DNA of 64,000 nucleotides, from NCBI RefSeq assembly GCF_039523755.1, contig NZ_BAAAFX010000025.1, forward strand, positions 1 to 64,000, read 5' to 3'. A program made the position numbers and the translations under genes. The notes under the pieces are model-generated. The model did not search any database. It was not told the origin of the DNA and saw nothing but the letters and a program-made list of their open reading frames with translations. The DNA is from Tatumella terrea (GTDB lineage Bacteria; Pseudomonadota; Gammaproteobacteria; Enterobacterales; Enterobacteriaceae). Below are positions 8,570-17,911 of this stretch, in pieces. Position 1 is the first letter of the stretch, and each line of letters begins with the position of its first letter.

Positions 8570-9577
8570 ATGAGCGACGATTTAAAAGGCAAAAGCAATA
8601 AAGTTAAAGTGATGTATGTTCGCAACGAGGATGATACCCGTCAACGTACAGGGAATCCGCGAACAGGCAAAGGAGGTCGTTCTCCGTCACGTCAGCAGGA
8701 GCCAGGTCGCCGTCAGGAAGAGAAATCCCGTTCTCCGTGGCGCACGGTCTCACGGGCACCATCTGAAGAGGGCGCGACGGCGAAGACTGCCGCCCCGAAT
8801 GCGGATTCTCCTGTCAGAAATATTATCGATCCTGAAGTTATTCGTAAGCAGCGTCAGGAAGAAACACGCGTTTATGGTGAAAATGCCTGCCAGGCGCTGT
8901 TCCAGAGCCGCCCTGAAGCCATCGTCCGTGCATGGTTTGTACAGAGCGTTACCCCGCGTTTTCGTGAAACCCTGCGCTGGCTGGCTGCTAACCGTAAAGC
9001 CTATCATGTGGTTGAAGAGGCTGAGCTGGTAAAAGCGGCGGGCACCGAGCACCATGGTGGCGTCTGTTTCATCATCAAGAAACATATGGGACAGGATGTC
9101 AGCGAATGGCTGGCGCAGTCTGCTGAAAAAGAGTGCGTACTCGCATTAGAAAATGTGGGTAACCCGCATAACCTGGGTGCGATTATGCGTAGCTGTGCGC
9201 ATTTCGGCGCAAAAGGTATTCTGGTGGATGATGCTTCATTGCTGGAATCCGGTGCAGCTGTCCGTACGGCGGAAGGCGGGGCTGAACATGTCCAGGCCAT
9301 CACGGCGAGTCACTTTGAGCAGGGCCTGGAGGCTTTCCGTCAGGCGGGATACACCATCGTTACCACCTCCAGCCATGCCGGTCAGCCTCTGTCGGCGGCC
9401 ACACTGCCGGAGAAGATGGTACTGGTACTCGGTCAGGAAGGCGACGGGCTGACAGAATCAACGCTGAAACAGGGCGACATCAGTCTGTCGATTGATGGTA
9501 CCGGCCATGTCGAAAGTCTGAATGTCTCGGTAGCCACAGGGATCCTGCTGGCCGAGTGGTGGCGTCAGAACCACTAA
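8570..9577 (+). CDS. yfiF: SpoU-family tRNA/rRNA methyltransferase YfiF
   Basis: A 335-residue putative RNA 2'-O-ribose methyltransferase of the SPOUT superfamily; its target is not established. The first ~95 residues are basic, low-complexity and rich in Arg, Lys, Ser and Gly. A SpoU substrate-binding region follows (YGENACQALFQSRPEAI), then the SPOUT catalytic domain with NPHNLGAIMRSCAHFG, LVLGQEGDG and LNVSVATGILLAEWWRQN. ATG 8570 has a strong AGGAGG upstream and matches the E. coli start. It is divergent from trxC, as in E. coli. Confidence 0.92.
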   Translation: MSDDLKGKSNKVKVMYVRNEDDTRQRTGNPRTGKGGRSPSRQQEPGRRQEEKSRSPWRTVSRAPSEEGATAKTAAPNADSPVRNIIDPEVIRKQRQEETRVYGENACQALFQSRPEAIVRAWFVQSVTPRFRETLRWLAANRKAYHVVEEAELVKAAGTEHHGGVCFIIKKHMGQDVSEWLAQSAEKECVLALENVGNPHNLGAIMRSCAHFGAKGILVDDASLLESGAAVRTAEGGAEHVQAITASHFEQGLEAFRQAGYTIVTTSSHAGQPLSAATLPEKMVLVLGQEGDGLTESTLKQGDISLSIDGTGHVESLNVSVATGILLAEWWRQNH

Positions 9578-9586
9578 GCCGCACAG

Positions 9587-9615
9587 AAAAAAAGCGCCGG
9601 TCGGCGCTTTTTTTT
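9587..9615. terminator. Bidirectional terminator between yfiF and emrB
   Basis: AAAGCGCCG pairs with CGGCGCTTT with a two-base gap, flanked by an A-run on the left and eight Ts on the right. It can therefore stop transcripts from both convergent genes. Confidence 0.9.
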
Positions 9616-9631
9616 GCGAAATATCCCGGGA

Positions 9632-11176
9632 CTAATGGGCACCGCCACCGTCACTGGATTTGCCGCTACTGCCAAACGGGGGTCTGGCAAACCAGATAGT
9701 CACCAGTAACAGAATAAAAATGCCACCTGCCGCCCAGAATATCTCATTGGCAGAAATGATTAACCCCTGATTGGTGATCTGTTGCGCCAGGTAACCAGAG
9801 GCCTGCTGGTGGGTCATCCCCAACCCTTCAAGTTTCTGATACATCTGCTGGGCATTCGGATTATAGGGAGTCACCGACTCTGCCAGCTGACTATGATGCA
9901 ATGACTCCCGGTTACTCCAGAGGGTGGTCGTGACCGAAGTCCCGATCGAACCTGCCAGTGTCCGCAGAAAGTTTGACAGGCTGGACGCTGCCGCCATGCG
10001 TTCAGGCGGCAGCCCGGACAAGGTAATGGTTGTCAGAGGCATAAAGAAGCAGGCGACCGCAAATCCCTGAATAAACTGAGGCCACGCACTGGCTGCAAAA
10101 TTCATTGCCGGTTCAAAGGTATAAGCACGCCAGTAAAAACAGACGGCATACATAATGAAGCTGAAGGTCACCAGCATTCGCATATCAAGCTTATGGGCGA
10201 ATCGTCCGATAATCGGTGACAGGATAACCGGTAAAATTCCGACCGGCGCAGAGGCCAGCCCGGCCCAGGTAGCAGTATACCCGAAGACCTCCTGCAACAA
10301 CTGGGGCAGTAAAACGATGGTACCGAAATAGAGCATATAGGCCAGGCTGATCGATACACAACCGATAGTGAAATTTCGCGAGCGGAACAGCGATAAATCC
10401 ACGATAGGATGGTCATCAGTCAGCTCCCAGATGAGCAAGACCAGCAAGGCGACCACCGACAAGACCGTCAGAATGATTATCTCATCCGAACTAAACCAGT
10501 CCAGCTCTTTTCCCCTGTCCAGCATGACCTGCAAACAACCGATACCGATCACCAGGCTGACCAGTCCGACAATATCTATCGGCTGCCGGGTAATTTGCGT
10601 CTCCCTGCCGCGGATCGTTTGCAGACTCAGTAAAATGACCACGATGCCGATCGGCACATTGATGAAAAAGATCCATCCCCAGTGATAATTATCACTGATC
10701 CATCCCCCGAGAATAGGGCCGCAAATCGGGGCCACAATCACCGTCATCGCCCAAAGTGACAGGGCGACGCTCCGTTTTGCTGGCGGATAGTTGTTCAGCA
10801 GCAGACTCTGAGATAGCGGGATCAGGGGGCCGGCAACCACGCCCTGAATAACACGGAAGAAAATCAGGGTAGACAGGCTGCCTGACATACCACAGGCCCA
10901 GGACGCGATAGCAAAACAGATGGTCGATAACATGAACAGTCTGACTTCACCAAAGCGTTTGGCAAGCCACCCGGTCAGCGGAATCGAGATAGCGTTCGCG
11001 ACCCCGAAGGAGGTGATAACCCAGGTCCCCTGGGAGTTTGAGGCGCCCAGGTTCCCTGCTATGGTAGGGATAGCAACGTTCGCAATGGTGGAGTCCAGTA
11101 CCTGCATGAACGTTGCCAGTGATAAGGCAATGGTCATCAGGACCAGCGGAAGTCCTTCCAAAGGTTTCTGTGGCAT
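9632..11176 (-). CDS. emrB: Multidrug efflux MFS permease EmrB
   Basis: The 14-helix DHA2-family inner-membrane pump that, with EmrA and TolC, expels hydrophobic drugs and uncouplers. It has 514 residues (E. coli 512) and is highly similar throughout, with LDSTIANVAIPTIAGNLG near the start and a Gly/Ser-rich C-terminus ending GAH. ATG 11176 gives MPQKPLEG, matching E. coli MQQQKPLEG. An alternative ATG at 11194 overlaps the emrA stop codon (TAATG) and would add six residues. It is the last gene of mprA-emrA-emrB. Confidence 0.95.
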   Translation of the reverse strand: MPQKPLEGLPLVLMTIALSLATFMQVLDSTIANVAIPTIAGNLGASNSQGTWVITSFGVANAISIPLTGWLAKRFGEVRLFMLSTICFAIASWACGMSGSLSTLIFFRVIQGVVAGPLIPLSQSLLLNNYPPAKRSVALSLWAMTVIVAPICGPILGGWISDNYHWGWIFFINVPIGIVVILLSLQTIRGRETQITRQPIDIVGLVSLVIGIGCLQVMLDRGKELDWFSSDEIIILTVLSVVALLVLLIWELTDDHPIVDLSLFRSRNFTIGCVSISLAYMLYFGTIVLLPQLLQEVFGYTATWAGLASAPVGILPVILSPIIGRFAHKLDMRMLVTFSFIMYAVCFYWRAYTFEPAMNFAASAWPQFIQGFAVACFFMPLTTITLSGLPPERMAAASSLSNFLRTLAGSIGTSVTTTLWSNRESLHHSQLAESVTPYNPNAQQMYQKLEGLGMTHQQASGYLAQQITNQGLIISANEIFWAAGGIFILLLVTIWFARPPFGSSGKSSDGGGAH

Positions 11177-11193
11177 GACGTTATCCCCGGCCA

Positions 11194-12360
11194 TTAACCG
11201 GCATTCGCCCTGATCACGCCAGCGATCACCTGGTTCACCTGATCCAGCTGTAACTCAAGCGCGTTACTTTGATAGGCCGGTGTTTTACGCACGGCACTGG
11301 CCAATACCGCCCCTTGCGGGTCACTGGTATCAACGGTGACCAGCGTGGACAGGCCGATACGCAGCGGATGTTTTGCTAAGTCAGCCGGGTCGATATCCAC
11401 CCTGACAGGTAAACGCTGCACCACTTTAATCCAGTTACCGGTCGCATTCTGCGCCGGAAGCAGGGAAAAGGCGCTACCGGTCCCCATATCCAGACCGACG
11501 ACCTTACCGTGATAGACCACATCATCGCCGTAGAGATCAGAAACAATGGTCGCCGGTTGTCCGATACGGACACCCGCAAGTTGAGTCTCTTTAAAGTTAG
11601 CATCAACCCATAGCTGCTTATCCGGCACTACCGCCATCAGTGAACTTGACGGGGTAATCTGTGCGCCGACCTGAACTGCACGGCGTGAAATATACCCATC
11701 AATCGGGCTGCGGATATCGGTCCGCTGCAGTGCCAGCCAGGCATCGCGAACCGCTGTCGCGGCTTGCTGAACGGCCGGCTGATTTTCCAGAGAGGTGTTC
11801 AGCAATATGGCCTGATTAGCATTGTATTGTTGTGTTGCCACATCCAGGGCAGCCTGCGCACTGGTCACTGCATCACGGGCGTGCTGTAAATCTTCCCGAC
11901 CGATCAACTGTGCTTTCCCTAAAGGGATACGGCGTTGTAAATCTTCCTGAGCCTGCGAAAGGGCGATTTTTTTGAGGGTAATGTTGGCCAGGTACTGTTT
12001 ACTGTTGATCATTGCCTGGCGGGTCTGACGAACGCTGGTGGCAAGTGCAGTCAGCGATTTTTCGTAAGCCTGCCCGGCGTCAGTTTTGTCCAGAGTGACC
12101 AGAACGTCGCCCTGTTTAACGTAATCGGTATCATCGAACCAGACCTTAGTCACACTCCCGGAGACCTGCGGCATGATCTGCACCTGATTCCCTGCGACAT
12201 ACGCATCGTCCGTGTCCTGATAATGACTCAGGACCAGAAACCAGTAGGCGAAATATCCGAGGGCAATGACAACACACAGAACGGCCAGAAGCGTTAATAA
12301 CGTTTTACGCGCTTTCTTTTTCTTACGTTGGGGCTGCAGAGTTTCCTCACCTGCACTCAT
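11194..12360 (-). CDS. emrA: Multidrug efflux periplasmic adaptor EmrA
   Basis: A 388-residue HlyD-family membrane fusion protein linking EmrB to TolC. A basic N-terminal tail (RKKKKARKTL) precedes one transmembrane helix at about residues 25-45. The lipoyl/barrel core with ETDDAYVAGN-like DTDDAYVAGNQ, a coiled-coil hairpin at about 100-210, and the conserved SLLPAQNATGNWIKVVQRLPVR segment follow. ATG 12360 has GGAG six bases upstream and matches the E. coli N-terminus; ATG 12372 would add four residues. It overlaps or abuts emrB, implying translational coupling. Confidence 0.95.
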   Translation of the reverse strand: MSAGEETLQPQRKKKKARKTLLTLLAVLCVVIALGYFAYWFLVLSHYQDTDDAYVAGNQVQIMPQVSGSVTKVWFDDTDYVKQGDVLVTLDKTDAGQAYEKSLTALATSVRQTRQAMINSKQYLANITLKKIALSQAQEDLQRRIPLGKAQLIGREDLQHARDAVTSAQAALDVATQQYNANQAILLNTSLENQPAVQQAATAVRDAWLALQRTDIRSPIDGYISRRAVQVGAQITPSSSLMAVVPDKQLWVDANFKETQLAGVRIGQPATIVSDLYGDDVVYHGKVVGLDMGTGSAFSLLPAQNATGNWIKVVQRLPVRVDIDPADLAKHPLRIGLSTLVTVDTSDPQGAVLASAVRKTPAYQSNALELQLDQVNQVIAGVIRANAG

Positions 12361-12512
12361 AGAATTCTCCACCTATGATAAAATTTGAAGTTCCAGCCCC
12401 GCTTTTCTGAAGTGATGACAGACGCCGCAGCCGGAAAAGGCACGGAAGCATAACCAAAACTGAAATAACTGATTTAGCACTTCATGACATTTTACGTGTT
12501 TTCAACCACATC

Positions 12513-13022
12513 TCAGGCTTTACTGTCCATTTCATCCAGGCGGCCCAGTAATTTTCTGGACAGCGTTTCCAGTTGCTGCTGTTCTTCTGCCGTCAGCACA
12601 CTCCATAAATGCTTGAGGCTTTCGTGTTGTGGTGGCAACACTTCACACAGGAAGTCATACCCTTTCTGGGTCAGATGCAGGTGAAGGCAGCGTCTGTCGT
12701 TATCGCTTTCCTTACGCTCAATCCAGCCTCGCTTTTCCAGTTCATCCGCAATCCGTGTGGCGTTGGTGCGGGACGACCCCAGCGCAGAGCTGAGCTCAGA
12801 GGGTTGAATACTTTGATTTTCTCGCGCATCCAGCGTCATCAGCGCAGTAAACAGGGTGTCATTGATGCCGCGATCTTTCAGCATTTTATTACGATTATCG
12901 AGCAGTTTACCCTGAATATGCATACACAGACGTGTCAGCAGGACTTCATGAACGGGATAGTTGGTGTGGCGCTCGGCCAAAACATCGAGCATTTTTTCAA
13001 TCGGAGAGAATGAACTTCCCAT
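12513..13022 (-). CDS. mprA: MarR-family repressor of the emr operon
   Basis: MprA (EmrR) represses mprA-emrA-emrB and is released by the uncouplers and drugs that the pump exports. The 169-residue protein (E. coli 176) carries the MarR winged helix with SALGSSRTNATRIADELEKRGWIER (recognition helix and start of wing) at about residues 80-105 and DNDRRCLHLHLT in the wing. It lies upstream of emrA with a 152-bp gap, as expected for an autoregulated operon. The C-terminal tail is shorter than in E. coli. Confidence 0.94.
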   Translation of the reverse strand: MGSSFSPIEKMLDVLAERHTNYPVHEVLLTRLCMHIQGKLLDNRNKMLKDRGINDTLFTALMTLDARENQSIQPSELSSALGSSRTNATRIADELEKRGWIERKESDNDRRCLHLHLTQKGYDFLCEVLPPQHESLKHLWSVLTAEEQQQLETLSRKLLGRLDEMDSKA

Positions 13023-13399
13023 GGAATTACCTCACTGATAATAATTATTTTGGTTTCCATTCCAGTCAGTGACCACTCTCATACCCCGTGGCAGAGAGTG
13101 ACCCGGTAATTTTTTGAGGCTAATAATTACTTGTGGGAAAGTCACATGACTAAAAGAATATGCCGCTAACGATAGCAAACCCCTCAGGGAGTTAATAGTC
13201 CGGAAAGGACTTTTTGTTGGTTTATAATCGGAATGATGACGAAAACGCATCAAATGTGTACAACCCGGAGGTTAGAGTCAGGCAGGGCAGGGACGGGCAG
13301 CCTCAGAAAGGCAAATTATCCGGCGGTGATCCCCGGACCGGAGCGGGTTCAGATAAAAAAAGGGACAGCCCGAGGCTGTCCCTTTTTAGCAGGATAAAA
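13023..13399. other. mprA promoter region; ygaZH absent
   Basis: A 377-bp gap holding the mprA upstream region and the proX terminator (13355-13387), with no supportable gene. In E. coli K-12 the ygaX/ygaY remnants and the valine exporter genes ygaZH lie between proX and mprA; none is visible here. Confidence 0.6.
13355..13387 (-). terminator. proVWX operon terminator
   Basis: AGGGACAGCC pairs with GGCTGTCCCT around a short loop, with a run of As on the left that becomes a U-tract on the minus strand. A T-run on the right makes it potentially bidirectional. Confidence 0.9.
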
Positions 13400-14395
13400 T
13401 CAGGATTTCGCGGCGGCTAAAGCATCGCTTACCCATTGATTAAACACGGCCTGATGCGCATGGATCCATCCGTCGACCTGACGGTTGATATCGGCATCAC
13501 TGCTTTCCCCTGCATACATACGGGCATTCTGAGCATTGATATCTGCCAGTGGCAGGCGCATCTCAGAGAAGAGTTTCGCTGCGGCAGGGTTTTTTAATGC
13601 CCATGCTTTGTTTGCCACAATATGCATGGTGTTGACCGGGAACCCGTAGTTGGCACCGTTCGGTAATTTGGTATCCACATTTTTCTGTGCACCCGGTAAT
13701 GACGAGAACGGAACCTGTAACCAGACAACATCGCGGCCCGGCTTCAGAATGTCGCTCACCCAGTAAGGTGTCCAGGTGTAGTAAAGGATAGGTTTCCCTT
13801 GTTTGTAACGGGAAATCGTATCGGCCATCATGGCGGAATAGTTACCCATATTCGCCTGTACGGTATTCTGCAGAGAGTAAGCGTTGACCTGATGATTAAT
13901 CACGGCTTCGCAACCCCAGCCAGGCGTACAACCGGTCAGATCGGCTTTCCCGTCACCATTGGTATCGAATAATTTCGCAAGCTTAGGATCTCTGAGCTGA
14001 GCGATATTGGTGATGTGGTATTTATCGGCAGTTTTCTTATCGATCAGATAGCCCTGAGCCGCCCCGGTGACATAAGTCCCTTCACGGTAAAAGACTTTAT
14101 CGCCGCCCGCCGCCTGATACATATCATCATGCAGGGGTTGCCAGTTAACGGCGGTGAAGGTGGCATCGCCAGAGGCTATCGAGGTATAACCCACGTTGTA
14201 GTCCACTTCATCCGGAGCATCGACGGTATAACCCAGTTTTTCCAGCGCGCGGCTGACCAGTAATGTCTGAAAGGTTTCGCCGCTGATGGTGCTCTGTACC
14301 GGTTTAACGGTAATCCCTTTACCCGGCAGATCGGCAGCATAGGTCTGACCTGCCATCAGCAGAGTGAGGGTGGTCGCTGTGAGTAGTTTGCGCAT
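13400..14395 (-). CDS. proX: Glycine betaine/proline-binding protein ProX
   Basis: The periplasmic binding protein of the osmoprotectant importer ProU. It has 331 residues (E. coli 330) with a signal peptide ending near AYAADLPGKG. The mature protein carries the conserved NVGYTSIASGDATFTAVNW segment, the CTPGWGC disulfide loop, and YYTWTPYWV, which contributes aromatic ligand residues. It is the last gene of proV-proW-proX, 50 bp after proW, and is followed by a strong terminator. Confidence 0.96.
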   Translation of the reverse strand: MRKLLTATTLTLLMAGQTYAADLPGKGITVKPVQSTISGETFQTLLVSRALEKLGYTVDAPDEVDYNVGYTSIASGDATFTAVNWQPLHDDMYQAAGGDKVFYREGTYVTGAAQGYLIDKKTADKYHITNIAQLRDPKLAKLFDTNGDGKADLTGCTPGWGCEAVINHQVNAYSLQNTVQANMGNYSAMMADTISRYKQGKPILYYTWTPYWVSDILKPGRDVVWLQVPFSSLPGAQKNVDTKLPNGANYGFPVNTMHIVANKAWALKNPAAAKLFSEMRLPLADINAQNARMYAGESSDADINRQVDGWIHAHQAVFNQWVSDALAAAKS

Positions 14396-14445
14396 AGTCT
14401 TTCCTCAGTTATCGGGATACCCGCAGGGGGCGGGTATCCGTTTGA

Positions 14446-15630
14446 TTATTTGGTCGCTGAATGCTTAACAAAAGGACGTAACAGTAATCCGACAGGCCCG
14501 GTGAGATACCAGTGACGCTGCAGACGATGACGTTTGCTGCTACCCACAGACTGCGTCAGGCGGTCGAGAATAATCGCCAGAATCACGATCCCGACACCGC
14601 CGACGGTGGCGAGTCCCATATCCAGTCGACCAATACCCCGCAGGACCATCTGACCCAGTCCGCCGACGGCGATCATGGACGCAATAACGACCATTGACAG
14701 AGACAGCATCAGCGTCTGGTTCACCCCGGCCATGATGGTGGGCATAGCCAGAGGCAGCTGAACTTTAAACAGCATCTGACGCGGGCTGGCACCGAATGAT
14801 TCACTCGCTTCAATCAGGTCAGCCGGCACCTGTTTAATGCCCAGGATGGTCAGACGGACTATCGGAGGTAGGGCGAAGATAATGGTGACCACGACGCCCG
14901 GCACATTACCGATACCAAACAGCATTACAATCGGCACCAGGTAGACGAACGCCGGGGTGGTTTGCATGGCATCCAGGATCGGCCTGATGATTTTCGCCGC
15001 CCGGTCACTGCGTGCCAGCCAGATACCCAGCGGCAAACCGATGACAATACAGAACAGCAGGGAGGTCAGTACCAGTGAGAGCGTGACCATCGCATCGCCC
15101 CAGGCACCGATAGCCCCGATTACCACCAGTGAGATCAGGGTCGCAATGCCCATCCCGCCGGTTGTCATCTGCCAGGCGATCAGGGTGAAGATCAGGATGG
15201 CCACAGGTGAAGGCATCGACGTCAGTAAATGCTGAAATGCACTCAGTATGTAGTCGATGGGGACACGTATCCCCTGGAACACCGGACGGAAATTATTGAC
15301 CACCCAGTCAATGCCGTGTGTCACCCAACTATCCAGTGGGATTAACGTCTTATGGAACGGGTCCATAATATTAAAATGTTCATGGGCAGGGGCTGCAGGT
15401 GCATTCAGCCAGCTGTCATTGGACGCGGCTGCATGGCTGCTGCTGTCACCGCCACTGCTCCACGCATCCCCGGCATTGCTGCTATCGGGTGTGCTGCTGG
15501 CTGGTGCAGAAGAGGTTGCGCCCCAGGGATCGCTGGCACTGCTGTCGGCCGCCGGGGCCGCGGTATGTGCCGGTGCTGCGCTGCTGGTCGCTGCAGAATC
15601 ACCCCATGGATTAGTGTCTGGTTTACTCAT
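14446..15630 (-). CDS. proW: Glycine betaine/proline ABC permease ProW
   Basis: The membrane subunit of ProU, 394 residues against 354 in E. coli. The excess is in the N-terminal hydrophilic tail (about residues 1-85), which is very rich in Ala, Ser and Pro and repeats Asp/Asn-x-Trp elements (NPWGD, DPWGA, DAWSS, DSWLN). From EHFNIMDPFHKTLIPLDSWV onward it closely follows E. coli, with about seven membrane segments and the coupling motif EASESFGASPRQMLFKVQLP. Its start codon overlaps the proV stop (TAATG), so translation is probably coupled. Confidence 0.95.
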   Translation of the reverse strand: MSKPDTNPWGDSAATSSAAPAHTAAPAADSSASDPWGATSSAPASSTPDSSNAGDAWSSGGDSSSHAAASNDSWLNAPAAPAHEHFNIMDPFHKTLIPLDSWVTHGIDWVVNNFRPVFQGIRVPIDYILSAFQHLLTSMPSPVAILIFTLIAWQMTTGGMGIATLISLVVIGAIGAWGDAMVTLSLVLTSLLFCIVIGLPLGIWLARSDRAAKIIRPILDAMQTTPAFVYLVPIVMLFGIGNVPGVVVTIIFALPPIVRLTILGIKQVPADLIEASESFGASPRQMLFKVQLPLAMPTIMAGVNQTLMLSLSMVVIASMIAVGGLGQMVLRGIGRLDMGLATVGGVGIVILAIILDRLTQSVGSSKRHRLQRHWYLTGPVGLLLRPFVKHSATK

Positions 15631-16823
15631 TACTGATTACCCTCGCGATCCAGAGCCTTTAACAGACTGCTCTTTGAAATAATGCCGACATACTGGTTAT
15701 CTTCGTCAGTGACAGGGACAGCACAAGGTGCTGCGGCAACGTGCGAAAATATTTCATTCAATGGTGTCGTTGCCGGAATCGGTTCAGGACTTTCCAGGAA
15801 TGCGCTTTCCAGAGGGGCCCCGTTTTCCAGAGCTTTTTGTAACGAATCACCGGAAACAATCCCGGCAAACTTCTGTTTGTCCAGCACGTAACCGTATTCT
15901 CTGTCTTTATCCCGCAGCAACTGCAATGCTGAACGCGGGCCAAAACCAGGTGTTTTTCGCAGGAGTCCATCCGCACCACGGCGGGCGATGTCTTTCGCAC
16001 TAAAGACCTGACTGATATCCACCCCCCGGAAGAAGGTTTTCACATAGTCATTGGCCGGGTTATTCAGGATTTCGTCCGGTGTACCGACCTGAACAACTTC
16101 ACCGTTTTGCATGATGGCAATTCTGTCCCCGATACGCATCGCTTCGTCTAAATCATGAGAGATAAACACGATGGTACGTTGCTGACGGGTTTGCAGTTTG
16201 ACCAACTCATCCTGCATTTCAGTACGAATTAAGGGGTCGAGTGCAGAAAACGCCTCATCCATCAGCAGGATATCAGGGTTAATCGCCAGTGCACGGGCAA
16301 GACCGACACGCTGACGCATGCCGCCTGAGAGTTCATCAGGGAAGGAGTGTGCATATTTCTCCAGGCCCACCTGACGCAAGGCATCCATCGCTTTGGTTTC
16401 ACGCTCTTTTGGCGGGATCCCGGCCAGCTCCATACCAAAGGCCGTATTATTCACGACGTTCATATGGGGCATCAGTGCAAAAGACTGGAAGACCATGCTG
16501 ATTTTGCTGCGGCGGATCTCTCTCAGCTGAGATTCGGGTATCTTCGCGATATCCAGACCGTCAATGAGAACCTGACCCCGGGTGGGTTCGATCAGACGAT
16601 TGAGAAGGCGAACCATGGTGGATTTTCCGGAACCGGATAATCCCATGATCACAAAAATCTCGCCTTCTTCAATGGCCAGACTGGCGTCGTTGACACCCAC
16701 TGAAAGCCCTGTTTTATCCAGAATCTGCTCTTTATTGAGCCCCTTCTCCAGATATTTGAAGGCTTTTCCCGGATGATCGCCAAAAATTTTATATAGATTT
16801 TTTACTTCAAGTTTAATTGCCAT
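15630..16823 (-). CDS. proV: Glycine betaine/proline ABC ATPase ProV
   Basis: The ATPase of ProU, 397 residues (E. coli 400). It shows Walker A GLSGSGKST near residue 59, the signature LSGGMRQR and Walker B ILLMDEAFSALDP, then two C-terminal CBS domains (about 280-397), which in this family sense ionic strength. It is the first gene of proVWX. The sequence just upstream on the minus strand is AT-rich with TATA-like blocks, which fits an osmotically controlled promoter, although no promoter can be fixed by eye. Confidence 0.96.
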   Translation of the reverse strand: MAIKLEVKNLYKIFGDHPGKAFKYLEKGLNKEQILDKTGLSVGVNDASLAIEEGEIFVIMGLSGSGKSTMVRLLNRLIEPTRGQVLIDGLDIAKIPESQLREIRRSKISMVFQSFALMPHMNVVNNTAFGMELAGIPPKERETKAMDALRQVGLEKYAHSFPDELSGGMRQRVGLARALAINPDILLMDEAFSALDPLIRTEMQDELVKLQTRQQRTIVFISHDLDEAMRIGDRIAIMQNGEVVQVGTPDEILNNPANDYVKTFFRGVDISQVFSAKDIARRGADGLLRKTPGFGPRSALQLLRDKDREYGYVLDKQKFAGIVSGDSLQKALENGAPLESAFLESPEPIPATTPLNEIFSHVAAAPCAVPVTDEDNQYVGIISKSSLLKALDREGNQ

Positions 16824-17911
16824 TCGGTCGTATTTTCCTGGGTTATATTTATTTTTTCATGGATTTATATTGTCCGGAGGGTGATGTACTTATATAACCG
16901 TACCATACTCAGAATATCTGACAACCCTTGACTTTGTTAATTCCGGTGGATATCGGGCGTGATATTTCCCGTCAGCGCAGTACTGACAAGGGATACATGG
17001 CATCCGGTAAGTTATCAGATTATTTACCTCTGCTACGTCATTCTTTGAGAATAATAAACCGGGAGTGTGATCCAACTGGCTGAAATTCATCATTAAAAAA
17101 AGACGTTATTTTAACCGTAAGTCATTTTCGCCTTCTGTATACTATTTATGACCTATGCGACAGATAATTGAGTGAATACCCTGGTATTGATGGGGAATAA
17201 CACTGCAGCGATGGAATGATTTATATAACCCGTGTTCACTCTGTTTCTGGTGGTTTATTGTTCCGTGTTTTTGTTGTTAATATGTGTTTTTATGCTGGAG
17301 TTTAGCCTGTTTTGTGGTTTTTAATATTGTTGCGGGCAGGGGGGCCTGCTCTGTTTTTCTGTTTTTCCGCCTTTCGCTCCGGCAGGTCTGAGGCCGCAGG
17401 TATTCGCAGGAAGCAGGTCGAAGTAATATCAGTCAGTCTCATCGGCAGAGATGTTTATTCTGCCTGCTGTTAATGGAATCTCCATAAAAACAGCCCCGTC
17501 TCGGTGATGGCGATAATGAGTGGATATTACCAGAATGTTATCTTTATTATTTTCTGTCATTGAGGCAGATAAGGTAAATATAGGGCGCTGACAGGTTGCC
17601 GGGGTTCATCGATATTTTTTTTCATCACCGGAAAATATCGGGTAGTTCCGCGAGGGAACGCAGACGAAATTCGGCCAGGAGATTAGCAGGGTTTGACGCT
17701 GTGATCGTGACCGGAAATATCCGGCTAACAACAGAGGGTACAAGGGAAATATCAGTAGTGATAAGGCTCATGCGAAGGGGAAATAACGGCAGCCGCAGAC
17801 GGGTAAATTTTTGACACAGATTGTCATGAGAGTAGCGGAATACATCGGTAACAAGCTCCCGGTTAACGGGACGACTGCCGTTAACCGGGAGCAGAGATCC
17901 CGGAACTGATA
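16824..17911. other. 1.1-kb gene-free gap between proV and ygaM
   Basis: The largest intergenic stretch in the window. In E. coli nrdHIEF occupies this interval, but no fragment of NrdH, NrdI, NrdE or NrdF is recognisable in any frame. The stretch is AT-rich and partly T-rich around 17200-17380. It contains the proU upstream region at its left end and a long hairpin at its right end. A 72-codon reading at 17596-17814 has no recognisable family, and I do not call it a gene. Confidence 0.6.
17855..17892. terminator. 15-bp perfect hairpin downstream of ygaM
   Basis: GCTCCCGGTTAACGG (17855-17869) pairs perfectly with 17878-17892 across an 8-base loop. It begins just past the ygaM stop on the minus strand. 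Only a short T-rich stretch follows, so it is a stable 3' end or a weak intrinsic terminator. Confidence 0.65.

Noticed and set aside
15257..15682. Open frames antisense to the ProW N-terminal tail
   Set aside because: Alanine- and cysteine-rich products of a GC-rich repetitive coding region; no independent evidence.
17596..17814. 72-codon frame in the proV-ygaM gap
   Set aside because: No recognisable family, arginine-rich in an odd way, no clear ribosome site; not enough to call a gene.
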